From UBA6055 sp965203755 (GTDB lineage Bacteria > Chloroflexota > Anaerolineae > Aggregatilineales > Phototrophicaceae): a stretch of 64,000 nt of DNA. The notes beneath the pieces are model-generated. The model saw only the letters and a program-made list of their open reading frames with translations. It did not search any database and was not told the origin of the DNA. Each line of letters begins with the position of its first letter. The first letter of the stretch is position 1. The position numbers were made by a program, and so were the translations under genes. Shown piece by piece: positions 1 to 6,998 of the stretch. Location of the stretch: positions 2,232,001-2,296,000 of the forward strand of contig OZ241910.1 of assembly GCA_965203755.1 (NCBI GenBank), written 5' to 3'.

Positions 1-149
1 TTGATATTGAAGTGATTTTCTTTTTGCCTTGGGCTGTCTCCATGCGCGGACTGGGGGGCTATGGTCTGGCTGTGATGGCGGTGTTCACCGCGATTTTGAT
101 TGTTGGTTTTGTCTATGAATGGAAGAAAGGGGGTTTGGAATGGGAGTAA
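1..149 (+). CDS. nuoA: NADH-quinone oxidoreductase subunit A (3' end only)
   Basis: Only the last 49 residues are inside the window; the gene runs off the left edge, with its first full codon at position 3. The visible part begins with the NuoA hallmark FDIEVIFFLPWAV, which lies between the second and third membrane helices in the family. A hydrophobic segment follows (GLAVMAVFTAILIVGFVYEW), then a short charged tail. NuoA is a small membrane subunit of complex I at the junction of the membrane arm and the quinone cavity. The stop codon overlaps the start of nuoB by 10 nt, as expected for the head of a nuo operon. Confidence 0.93.
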   Translation, partial: DIEVIFFLPWAVSMRGLGGYGLAVMAVFTAILIVGFVYEWKKGGLEWE

Positions 150-622
150 GCTCCAAGCTCGGGAATCTGGGTGTTGTGACTACCACCGTGGAACAGGCTG
201 TGAATTGGGCGCGGACGGGGGCGATGTGGCCGCTCTTGTTTGGTTTGGCTTGCTGCGCCATTGAATACATGAGTTCGCAGGCATCCAGCTATGACCTGTC
301 GCGCTTTGGCATGGAATTGAACCGCGCCACGCCGCGCCAGGCGGATCTGCTGATTGTGTCGGGGCGTTTAACGCGCAAGATGGCGCCGGTCATCCGTCAG
401 CTGTACGATCAGATGGCGGAGCCCAAGTGGGTCATTTCGATGGGGGACTGCGCCTCGTGCGGCGGCGTCTATAACAATTATGCGATTGTGCAGGGGGTGG
501 ATGAAATCATCCCGGTGGATGTTTATATCGCCGGCTGTCCGCCGCGCCCGGAACAGCTGCTGCATGGCATTTTGACCCTGCATGAAAAAGTCAAGGGCGA
601 GCGGATTAGCGATTGGGCTTAG
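140..622 (+). CDS. nuoB: NADH-quinone oxidoreductase subunit B (N2 cluster subunit)
   Basis: 160 residues. It holds the terminal 4Fe-4S cluster N2, which passes electrons to quinone in the connecting module of complex I. The ligand set is visible: tandem Cys38-Cys39 in GLACCAIEYM, Cys104 in GDCASCGG and Cys133 in AGCPPRPEQ. The ATG at 140 was chosen because it follows an AAAGGGGG ribosome-binding site by about 6 nt and gives the usual N-terminus. An in-frame ATG at 119 lies inside nuoA and would add seven atypical residues. The gene overlaps nuoA by 10 nt, which suggests translational coupling. Confidence 0.95.
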   Translation: MGVSSKLGNLGVVTTTVEQAVNWARTGAMWPLLFGLACCAIEYMSSQASSYDLSRFGMELNRATPRQADLLIVSGRLTRKMAPVIRQLYDQMAEPKWVISMGDCASCGGVYNNYAIVQGVDEIIPVDVYIAGCPPRPEQLLHGILTLHEKVKGERISDWA

Positions 623-661
623 ATTGGGTTGATGCACTTGAGTAACAGAGGCGACTGAAGC

Positions 662-1237
662 ATGGAAATTCCAGCGGCGAAAGACCCGATACAAGCGCTG
701 CGAGACAGTCTTGACGATGCTGTCCTGCACGTTAAGGAATTTCGGGGCGAAACCACGATTGTTGTTCAGCCAGAGCGTCTGCTTGAAACGCTGGACTTCT
801 GCCGCGTTAGCGCCGGGCTGGTTTATAACATGCTCTCGGACGTGAGCGCTGTCGATTATTATCCGAACGATTATGGCGACCGATTTGATGGTGAGGATAG
901 CGATTATCGCCCGGAGCGATATGGGGTTTGCTATCATATTCTGTCGATGCTGTACAATCGCCGTCTGCGCGTCAAGACCTTTGCCGCCGAAGCGGCCCCG
1001 GTCGTTCCATCGGCAACGGCTGTCTGGCCGGCGGCGAATTGGCTGGAACGCGAAATTGCGGATATGATGGGCATCGCCTTTGCCGGACATCCCGATCAGC
1101 GCCGTTTGCTGATGCCCGAGGATTGGCATGGGCATCCACACCGGCGCGATTATCCCCTGGGTAAGGAGACGGTCGCCTTTTCATTTAATGAGGAAGACAT
1201 TCGCAAGCATAAACCCTTCGCCAAGAGGCAGTTTTGA
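662..1237 (+). CDS. nuoC: NADH-quinone oxidoreductase subunit C
   Basis: 191 residues, a free-standing NuoC rather than a NuoCD fusion. It is a peripheral-arm subunit that packs against NuoD and NuoB near the quinone site. The conserved C-terminal signature is present: NWLEREIADMMGI, then GHPDQRRLLMPEDW and the HPHRRDYPLG motif around residues 120-165. The N-terminal third is variable, as in the family. It begins 39 nt after nuoB and stops just before nuoD, whose ribosome-binding site (TGAGG) overlaps the nuoC stop. Confidence 0.95.
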   Translation: MEIPAAKDPIQALRDSLDDAVLHVKEFRGETTIVVQPERLLETLDFCRVSAGLVYNMLSDVSAVDYYPNDYGDRFDGEDSDYRPERYGVCYHILSMLYNRRLRVKTFAAEAAPVVPSATAVWPAANWLEREIADMMGIAFAGHPDQRRLLMPEDWHGHPHRRDYPLGKETVAFSFNEEDIRKHKPFAKRQF

Positions 1238-1244
1238 GGTGAAT

Positions 1245-2507
1245 ATGGTCGCTGCAACGCAAACGATTGAAGAACAGCGCAAATGGGAAGGCAGCCTGGA
1301 ACAGTTAGCAGGGCTGGTTTCGGAACGGGCGCTCGCCGGCGAAACCATGCTGCTCAATATGGGGCCGCATCATCCCAGCACGCACGGGGTGCTGCGACTC
1401 CTGCTTGAACTGGACGGCGAGGAAATTGTCTCATGCCTGCCGGATATTGGTTTTCTGCATACTGGCATCGAGAAATCGATTGAAGACAAGAGCTACGAAA
1501 AAGCGGTGCCGCTCACTGACCGCATGGATTATCTTTCGCCAATGTCGAACAATATGGCCTTTGCCAGCGCGGTGGAAAAACTGCTTGATCTGGATGTGCC
1601 TGAACGCGGTCAGATTATCCGCGTCATTTGTCTGGAACTGGCGCGTTGCGCCAGCCATCTGGTTTGGCTGGGGACTCATGCGATTGATATGGGGGCGATG
1701 AGCGTGCTGCTTTACGCTTTCCGTGAGCGCGAGCGCATTCTGGGCATGTTCGAGATGCTGTCGGGTCAGCGCATGATGAGCAGTTATATCCGTCCCGGCG
1801 GGGTCTGGCGCGATGTCCCTGATGATTTTATCCCGACGCTGAAGCAGTTCTTGCATGATTTCCCAGCCAAGGTTGATGATTATGAAGCGCTGCTGACGCA
1901 GAATCCGATTTGGCAAGACCGGGCGCAGGGGGTAGGCGTCATTGAACCCGATCTCGCGCTGGCTTACGGCATGACGGGGCCGGCTTTGCGCGGCAGCGGC
2001 GTCAACTGGGATTTGCGTAAAGCACAGCCTTACAGTGGCTATGAAACCTATGAGTTCAATGTGCCATTGGGCGAACACGGCGATGTTTATGACCGTTACC
2101 TGATACGGGTTCAGGAATTCCGCGAGAGTATGAAAATCCTGAACCAGGCTCTGTCTCGTTTGGAGCGGGTCAAAGGGCCCTTCCGTTCCGAGAACCGCAA
2201 GTATTGTCCGCCGCTGCGAAGTGAATTGGGGCAGAGCATGGAAGCTGTGATCCATCACTTCAAGCTGTGGACTTATGGCTATGATGCGCCCGATGACGAA
2301 ATCTATCATGCGATTGAAAGCCCGCGCGGTGAGATCGGCTGTTATATTCATGGCACCGGCGCCAATAAACCCCGTCGGGTTCACTTCAAGACGCCGTCGT
2401 TCATGCACATTAGCGCCTTGCCGGTGATGTCGAAAGGCTATCTGCTGGCGGATATGGTGGCGATTATTGGCAGCGTCGATATTGTGCTGGGCGACTGTGA
2501 CCGCTAA
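1245..2507 (+). CDS. nuoD: NADH-quinone oxidoreductase subunit D
   Basis: 420 residues. This is the 49-kDa subunit that forms the quinone-reduction cavity with NuoB; it derives from the NiFe-hydrogenase large subunit. Visible signatures are NMGPHHPSTHGVLR (quinone-site His residues) near residues 37-50, the GIEKSIEDKSYEKA segment, and a C-terminal VLGDCDR at the place where relatives end in G(E/D)xDR. The ATG at 1245 is preceded by TGAGG at a 5-nt gap; an in-frame GTG at 1239 is possible. The next gene is not nuoE but a restriction-modification pair, starting 22 nt downstream. Confidence 0.95.
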   Translation: MVAATQTIEEQRKWEGSLEQLAGLVSERALAGETMLLNMGPHHPSTHGVLRLLLELDGEEIVSCLPDIGFLHTGIEKSIEDKSYEKAVPLTDRMDYLSPMSNNMAFASAVEKLLDLDVPERGQIIRVICLELARCASHLVWLGTHAIDMGAMSVLLYAFRERERILGMFEMLSGQRMMSSYIRPGGVWRDVPDDFIPTLKQFLHDFPAKVDDYEALLTQNPIWQDRAQGVGVIEPDLALAYGMTGPALRGSGVNWDLRKAQPYSGYETYEFNVPLGEHGDVYDRYLIRVQEFRESMKILNQALSRLERVKGPFRSENRKYCPPLRSELGQSMEAVIHHFKLWTYGYDAPDDEIYHAIESPRGEIGCYIHGTGANKPRRVHFKTPSFMHISALPVMSKGYLLADMVAIIGSVDIVLGDCDR

Positions 2508-2529
2508 TTCGCCAACAGGTGATGCCAAT

Positions 2530-3534
2530 ATGAAGTTTGAAATTATTTGTGCAGACAGCGAGGATAAACTTTTAGATTTTGAACCCGAGTCAGTTGACTT
2601 GGTAGTGACGTCGCCGCCCTATTTCCAACAGCGAGAATATACAACCGGCAGCTTGGGCAGCGAGGCGACGATTGAAGAGTATCTCGATGGCATTATTCGG
2701 ACTTTTGCCCGGATTGTGCGGGTGATGAAGCCAACGGGCAGCATTGTCTACAATATGGGGGATAAGATCATTGACGGCAGTTTGCAGCTGATTCCCTATC
2801 GCTTTGCGTTAAGGACGCTTCATCAGTTTCGTTTGCGCTTGGTCAATGACATTACCTGGATGAAGAGCAATCCCACGCCGCATCAGTTTGCCCGCCGTCT
2901 CACCATCAGCGCCGAACCATTCTTTCACTTTGCCATCGGCAGCGGATATTACTATGACCGCGCGGCGTTCCAGCCTGGCGACCCGAAGCCGCGCGCCAAG
3001 CCGACCGACAAGCTGGGCCGCCGCTATCGCACGCTGATTGAATCATCGGAACTCAATGAAGATGAACGACAAGCCGCGCATAAAGCGCTTGATAAGGCGA
3101 TTGCTGATGTGTGTGAAGGTCGGATGCACAGCTTCAGAATGAAAATCCGCGGGATCCACGCGCCGGCTTATGGCGGTCAGGAAGGCGGGCGCAAGATACG
3201 GATTGAGCGCGATGGCTTTACCATTATCCGCATCACCGGCAAGCCGATGAAGCGCGATCTTATCGAAAGCCCGGTTGAAAGCCTGCCGGGCAATGAGCAT
3301 CCAGCTGTGTTTCCGGTTCGCGTGGTTCGGGAACTTATTCGGCTGCTGTGTCCGCCGGGCGGGCTGGTTCTGGATCCATATCTGGGCAGCGGTTCCACGA
3401 TGGTTGCCGCTATTCTTGAAGGGCGCAGCTGCATCGGCATCGACATCAGCGAGGAGTATTGCCGTTCTGCACAAAACCGGGTTTCGCAGACACTAGACGA
3501 CATAGGAATGCCTACCCAAAGGTCACTTTTATGA
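2530..3534 (+). CDS. DNA amino-methyltransferase, beta class (type II modification enzyme)
   Basis: 334 residues. It is predicted to transfer a methyl group from SAM to the exocyclic amino group of adenine or cytosine (N6-A or N4-C). The catalytic motif IV TSPPY is at residues 27-31 and the SAM-binding motif I DPYLGSGST is at 282-290, followed by GRSCIGIDIS. The order motif IV - variable target region - motif I defines the beta class. Which base is methylated cannot be decided from sequence. The ATG at 2530 follows an AGGTGA site 22 nt after nuoD. The stop overlaps the next ATG (ATGA, 3531-3534), coupling it to the putative endonuclease. It lies inside an otherwise normal nuo operon. Confidence 0.88.
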   Translation: MKFEIICADSEDKLLDFEPESVDLVVTSPPYFQQREYTTGSLGSEATIEEYLDGIIRTFARIVRVMKPTGSIVYNMGDKIIDGSLQLIPYRFALRTLHQFRLRLVNDITWMKSNPTPHQFARRLTISAEPFFHFAIGSGYYYDRAAFQPGDPKPRAKPTDKLGRRYRTLIESSELNEDERQAAHKALDKAIADVCEGRMHSFRMKIRGIHAPAYGGQEGGRKIRIERDGFTIIRITGKPMKRDLIESPVESLPGNEHPAVFPVRVVRELIRLLCPPGGLVLDPYLGSGSTMVAAILEGRSCIGIDISEEYCRSAQNRVSQTLDDIGMPTQRSLL

Positions 3535-4652
3535 ATAAAGCAAGAAGTGAGAGGGAGTGGCTGGAGATCATTTACAATCAAGCATTAGATATCTATGAAA
3601 ATGATGTTCTGTTACCATCTTTAACCACTGAAGACAAACAGTATCTTCAAACAATCATAGAACATCAGGAGAACAGGAAAGGAATTCTGACAGTCCTTGT
3701 TACACTATTCGTGAAAAAGTTGCATACTCCAAGCCAAGATATCCGCCTGCATCAGGCAAAGTTTGACGGCGGTTTCAGTGGACGCACTCTTGATACTAAA
3801 GTTGTCACCCCTTTTTTGCGAGAAAAGCATTTTCCTCACATGAGCGAATCTGGCTGGCTTACCCGTTCTTTAGAACAGTCCCACCCGTATAACTGGGAAT
3901 ATCCGGGCAGCATTAGACCCGCTAAATTAAAATCAGCTTTTCTCGGCCTTATCGACAATGTACAGAAGCGGGGGCAGTCCTTTGCTGAACATTTTTTGCT
4001 AATGCTATTTGTTGGTCTAATTGAATCCAGAGACAGAAATAGAAACCTAGTTTTGTATCGACCAATCAACCTTTCTGTAGCGGAAGTTGTGGATAAACTG
4101 AACCAGCATCACAACGTGAACACGAAAGGGACATCACGCTTGCCAGTTTTGGCAATTTATTCTATCTTGGGCATACTGGCAACGGAAACTGAACGTTACC
4201 GAGATTGTGAAGTCCTTCCCTTAGAATTGCATACAGCAGCCGATTCACGCACAAGACTTATCGGGGATGTGAATATCGTTGACACGAATGGTGCTTTGTT
4301 TGAAGGATACGAGATAAAACACAATATCCCGATCACTTCCGAGTTGATTCAAATATCGTTTGGAAAATTGCAAACCACTCCAGTTGAAAGGTTCTATATT
4401 CTTACGACCTATGCACATGATGATTACACCCAATTTAATCCTGATATTCAACGAATTGCTCAAACTCATGGATGTCAGTTAATCGTGAACGGTGTTGACC
4501 GTACTCTGGCTTATTATCTTAGATTGATTGACAATACAAGGGAATTTGTGAATGCGTATGTAACCAACTTGGAAACAGATCCGGAAATAAACTTCCATCT
4601 CAAAGAAAGTTGGAATCAAATCGTTGCTCAATCGAATATGAATGGTATATAA
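3531..4652 (+). CDS. putative type II restriction endonuclease (PD-(D/E)xK fold)
   Basis: 373 residues. It is read as a restriction enzyme from its coupling to the methyltransferase and from a plausible PD-(D/E)xK active site: Asp246 in IGDVNIVD and Glu261-Ile-Lys263 in FEGYEIKH, 15 residues apart, with hydrophobic strands around both. Other recognisable blocks are FDGGFSGRTLDTKVVTPF (78-95) and SGWLTRSLEQ (107-116), which I weakly associate with SacI-like endonucleases; I cannot confirm this. The recognition site is unknown. The gene is visibly AT-richer than the nuo genes on either side, which fits horizontal acquisition. It ends 72 nt before nuoE. Confidence 0.72.
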   Translation: MNKARSEREWLEIIYNQALDIYENDVLLPSLTTEDKQYLQTIIEHQENRKGILTVLVTLFVKKLHTPSQDIRLHQAKFDGGFSGRTLDTKVVTPFLREKHFPHMSESGWLTRSLEQSHPYNWEYPGSIRPAKLKSAFLGLIDNVQKRGQSFAEHFLLMLFVGLIESRDRNRNLVLYRPINLSVAEVVDKLNQHHNVNTKGTSRLPVLAIYSILGILATETERYRDCEVLPLELHTAADSRTRLIGDVNIVDTNGALFEGYEIKHNIPITSELIQISFGKLQTTPVERFYILTTYAHDDYTQFNPDIQRIAQTHGCQLIVNGVDRTLAYYLRLIDNTREFVNAYVTNLETDPEINFHLKESWNQIVAQSNMNGI

Positions 4653-4724
4653 GGCATAATTCCCGGCGAAATAATGAATTCTCGCTGCTTTGCGCGGGAA
4701 ACATTAAAAAGGAACAGCAAACGC

Positions 4725-5225
4725 ATGGCGATTATTGGAAATCCCAAATATCAAGAGCGCATCCAGCATCATCTGGCAAAATATGAAACCAAACGTTCAG
4801 CCGTGATGCCCTTGCTGTACATCGCGCAGGAAGAATATGGCTGGGTCAGCCAGGACGGGATTGAGGAAGTGGCGCAGATTCTTGACCTTGACCCAACGCA
4901 GGTCAAGTCCATCGCCGGCTTTTATACTATGTATTCCGAAAAGCCAAAGGGCAAATACTGGCTGCATGTTTGCACCGACCTGCCCTGTGCGCTCCAGGGG
5001 GCGGATGAATTTCACGCTTGGCTGAAGGATGAATTGGGCGTGGAAGAAGGCGGCACCACCGCCGACGGCATGTTCACCGTTGAGCATGTCATGTGCCTGG
5101 CTGCCTGTGATAAAGCCCCGATGCTGCAATGCAATTTCCGTTATGTCGAAAATCTTAGCCAAGACAAAATGCGAAACTTGCTGGCAAAATGGCGCGCGGA
5201 AGCCACCCAGTTGGCGAATCGATAG
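4725..5225 (+). CDS. nuoE: NADH-quinone oxidoreductase subunit E
   Basis: 166 residues, the 24-kDa 2Fe-2S (N1a) subunit of the NADH dehydrogenase module. The cluster ligands are Cys83 and Cys88 (VCTDLPC) and Cys124 and Cys128 (CLAAC) in the thioredoxin-like C-terminal half; the N-terminal helical bundle (residues 1-70) is normal. The ATG at 4725 lies 9 nt after AAAAAGGA; an in-frame ATG at 4674 would add 17 residues unlike the family. It follows the restriction endonuclease by 72 nt, so the nuo reading order resumes intact after the insertion. Confidence 0.94.
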   Translation: MAIIGNPKYQERIQHHLAKYETKRSAVMPLLYIAQEEYGWVSQDGIEEVAQILDLDPTQVKSIAGFYTMYSEKPKGKYWLHVCTDLPCALQGADEFHAWLKDELGVEEGGTTADGMFTVEHVMCLAACDKAPMLQCNFRYVENLSQDKMRNLLAKWRAEATQLANR

Positions 5226-5245
5226 CGCTAAAGGACTGAAAGCTC

Positions 5246-6517
5246 ATGCACATTCTATTGCGGGGCCGTGAGATCGAAAATTTTGATCGGATTGATGTTT
5301 ATGAACAGCATGACGGCTTTGCTGGCTTGAGAAAAGCCGTTGCCATGAAGCCGAGCGAAGTGATTGATCTGGTCAAGGCTTCCGGGCTGCGCGGGCGCGG
5401 CGGCGCCGGCTTCCCAACCGGCGTCAAGTGGAGTTTTATCCCCCAGAACGAGCCGATTAAGTATGTGACGGTCAACGCCGATGAAAGCGAGACCGGCACC
5501 TTCAAAGACCGCGAAATCATGGAAAGCAGCCCCTATCAGCTAATTGAAGGGTCTTTGATTTGCGCTTATGCGATTCAAGCGAAGGCGGTCTATATTTATT
5601 TACGCGGTGAATTTTGGGATATCGGGCAGCAGTTGGACGAGTGCATTGAAGCCATGCGCGAAAAAGGCTATGTCGGCAGGAACATCATGGGTTCCGGCTA
5701 CGACTGCGAGGTGTACACGCACTTGGGCGCCGGCGCCTATATCTGTGGTGAAGAGAGCGCCTTGCTCAACAGCTTGGAAGGGTATCTCGGTCAGCCGCGC
5801 GTGCGGCCGCCATTTCCGGCGCAAAAAGGCGGCGGGCTGTATAAAGAGGCGACCGTCGTCAATAACGTGGAGACATTGGCGAACTGCCCCTTTATTCTGT
5901 GCGCGGGCGCCGAAGCCTTCAAAGCGATTGGCACCGCGCAAAGCGCCGGTACCAAAATCTATTGTGTCAGCGGCCATGTGAAGCGGCCCGGCAATTATGA
6001 ACTGCCGATGGGGACGAGCTTCCGCGAACTGCTGTATGACCATGCCGGCGGCCCCTTGCACGCCGACAGGGCTTTCAAGGCGATGCTGCCTTCGGGAGGG
6101 TCGGGGCCGATTGTGCCGCTGACCGATGAAGTTCTTGATACGCCGATGAGTTATGAAGACACGCCCAAAATCGACACCATTATTGGATCGGCTTCGATTA
6201 TCGTGATGGACGAATCGGTTGATATGACCTGGGTGGCCTCCAAGGTGACCAAGTTCTTCAAGCATGAAAGCTGTGGGAAATGCACGCCCTGCCGCGAAGG
6301 GACGTATTGGCTGGACAAGGTGATTGACCGAATTATGGATGGGCGCGGGACCGCGGAAGATGTGAAGCGCATCGCTGATGTGGCTGCCAGTATGCAGGGG
6401 ACAACCCTGTGCGCCTTGGGTGATTTTGCCGCCAATCCAATCATTCATACCATTAAGCACTTTCCCGATGATTTCGCACAGCGCGTACAGGCTAAAGCGC
6501 CGGCAGGCGGGGGTTAG
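5246..6517 (+). CDS. nuoF: NADH-quinone oxidoreductase subunit F
   Basis: 423 residues. NuoF oxidises NADH, using bound FMN and the 4Fe-4S cluster N3. The glycine-rich GRGGAGFPTG (50-59) marks the FMN/NADH pocket, ICGEESALLNSLEG (167-180) is the second nucleotide-site motif, and the N3 ligands are Cys343, Cys346 and Cys349 (SCGKCTPCREG) with Cys389 (TLCALGD). Length and motif spacing are ordinary for NuoF. The ATG follows AAAGGA at about 10 nt. Between it and nuoG sits a small TPR-like gene that is not part of the standard operon. Confidence 0.95.
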   Translation: MHILLRGREIENFDRIDVYEQHDGFAGLRKAVAMKPSEVIDLVKASGLRGRGGAGFPTGVKWSFIPQNEPIKYVTVNADESETGTFKDREIMESSPYQLIEGSLICAYAIQAKAVYIYLRGEFWDIGQQLDECIEAMREKGYVGRNIMGSGYDCEVYTHLGAGAYICGEESALLNSLEGYLGQPRVRPPFPAQKGGGLYKEATVVNNVETLANCPFILCAGAEAFKAIGTAQSAGTKIYCVSGHVKRPGNYELPMGTSFRELLYDHAGGPLHADRAFKAMLPSGGSGPIVPLTDEVLDTPMSYEDTPKIDTIIGSASIIVMDESVDMTWVASKVTKFFKHESCGKCTPCREGTYWLDKVIDRIMDGRGTAEDVKRIADVAASMQGTTLCALGDFAANPIIHTIKHFPDDFAQRVQAKAPAGGG

Positions 6518-6520
6518 TGT

Positions 6521-6955
6521 ATGACATACGAATTGGCGGCTGGGTCGGAAGCGGCGGCGGAAAATGATGGCGGCGCCAGTCCGGCTGCGGTTGATGCGGT
6601 CGGCGGTCGGCATGATGAAGCTGGAGCCGCCGTGAAGATCAACGGAGAACCTGAATGGCTGCGGCGGATCATCGGCTGGTTCTACAAGCCGCCGGCGCAG
6701 CGAAAACGCGAGCTGGCGCGGCGATTGCAGCAGCTTGATGCCGCTGTCGGCGATGCGCCTGATTCCCTGACTCATTATGTTTTGCGCGGCGAATTATTTT
6801 TACAAATTGAAGACCATGACCGGGCGGCGGCGGATTTTGAGGCGGCGCTGGAGCTTGCCGAAACATTGGATCCGACCAAGGGCTGGGGACTGGTTGAGCA
6901 GGTCATGCGCGACCGCGCATTGCGGGGGCTGGACTTGGCTCGGCGGCGCCTGTGA
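6521..6955 (+). CDS. TPR-like protein of unknown function, between nuoF and nuoG
   Basis: 144 residues; not a standard complex I subunit. The first ~40 residues are Ala/Gly-rich and probably disordered. A basic, Trp-containing segment (EPEWLRRIIGWFYKPP, about 43-58) follows. The C-terminal half (about 75-140) has the alternating small/large helix pattern of two TPR-type helix pairs, e.g. YVLRGELFLQIEDHDRAAADF. There is no signal peptide or membrane helix. It starts 4 nt after the nuoF stop and ends 43 nt before nuoG, so it is co-transcribed. A role in assembling the NADH module is only a guess from its position. Confidence 0.75.
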   Translation: MTYELAAGSEAAAENDGGASPAAVDAVGGRHDEAGAAVKINGEPEWLRRIIGWFYKPPAQRKRELARRLQQLDAAVGDAPDSLTHYVLRGELFLQIEDHDRAAADFEAALELAETLDPTKGWGLVEQVMRDRALRGLDLARRRL

Positions 6956-6998
6956 GCCCTGCGTTGTAAAAAGCGAGAATAAAGAAGTGGAGGCCTGA

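Noticed and set aside
368..1141. Long minus-strand open frame across nuoB-nuoC
   Set aside because: It is the shadow of two clear nuo genes; its translation resembles no family.
3459..3496. AACCGGGTTTC shared between the methyltransferase 3' end and repeat copy A (11 nt)
   Set aside because: The stretch encodes conserved-looking methyltransferase C-terminal residues (SAQNRVSQ), and the match does not extend beyond 11 nt, so it is most likely chance.
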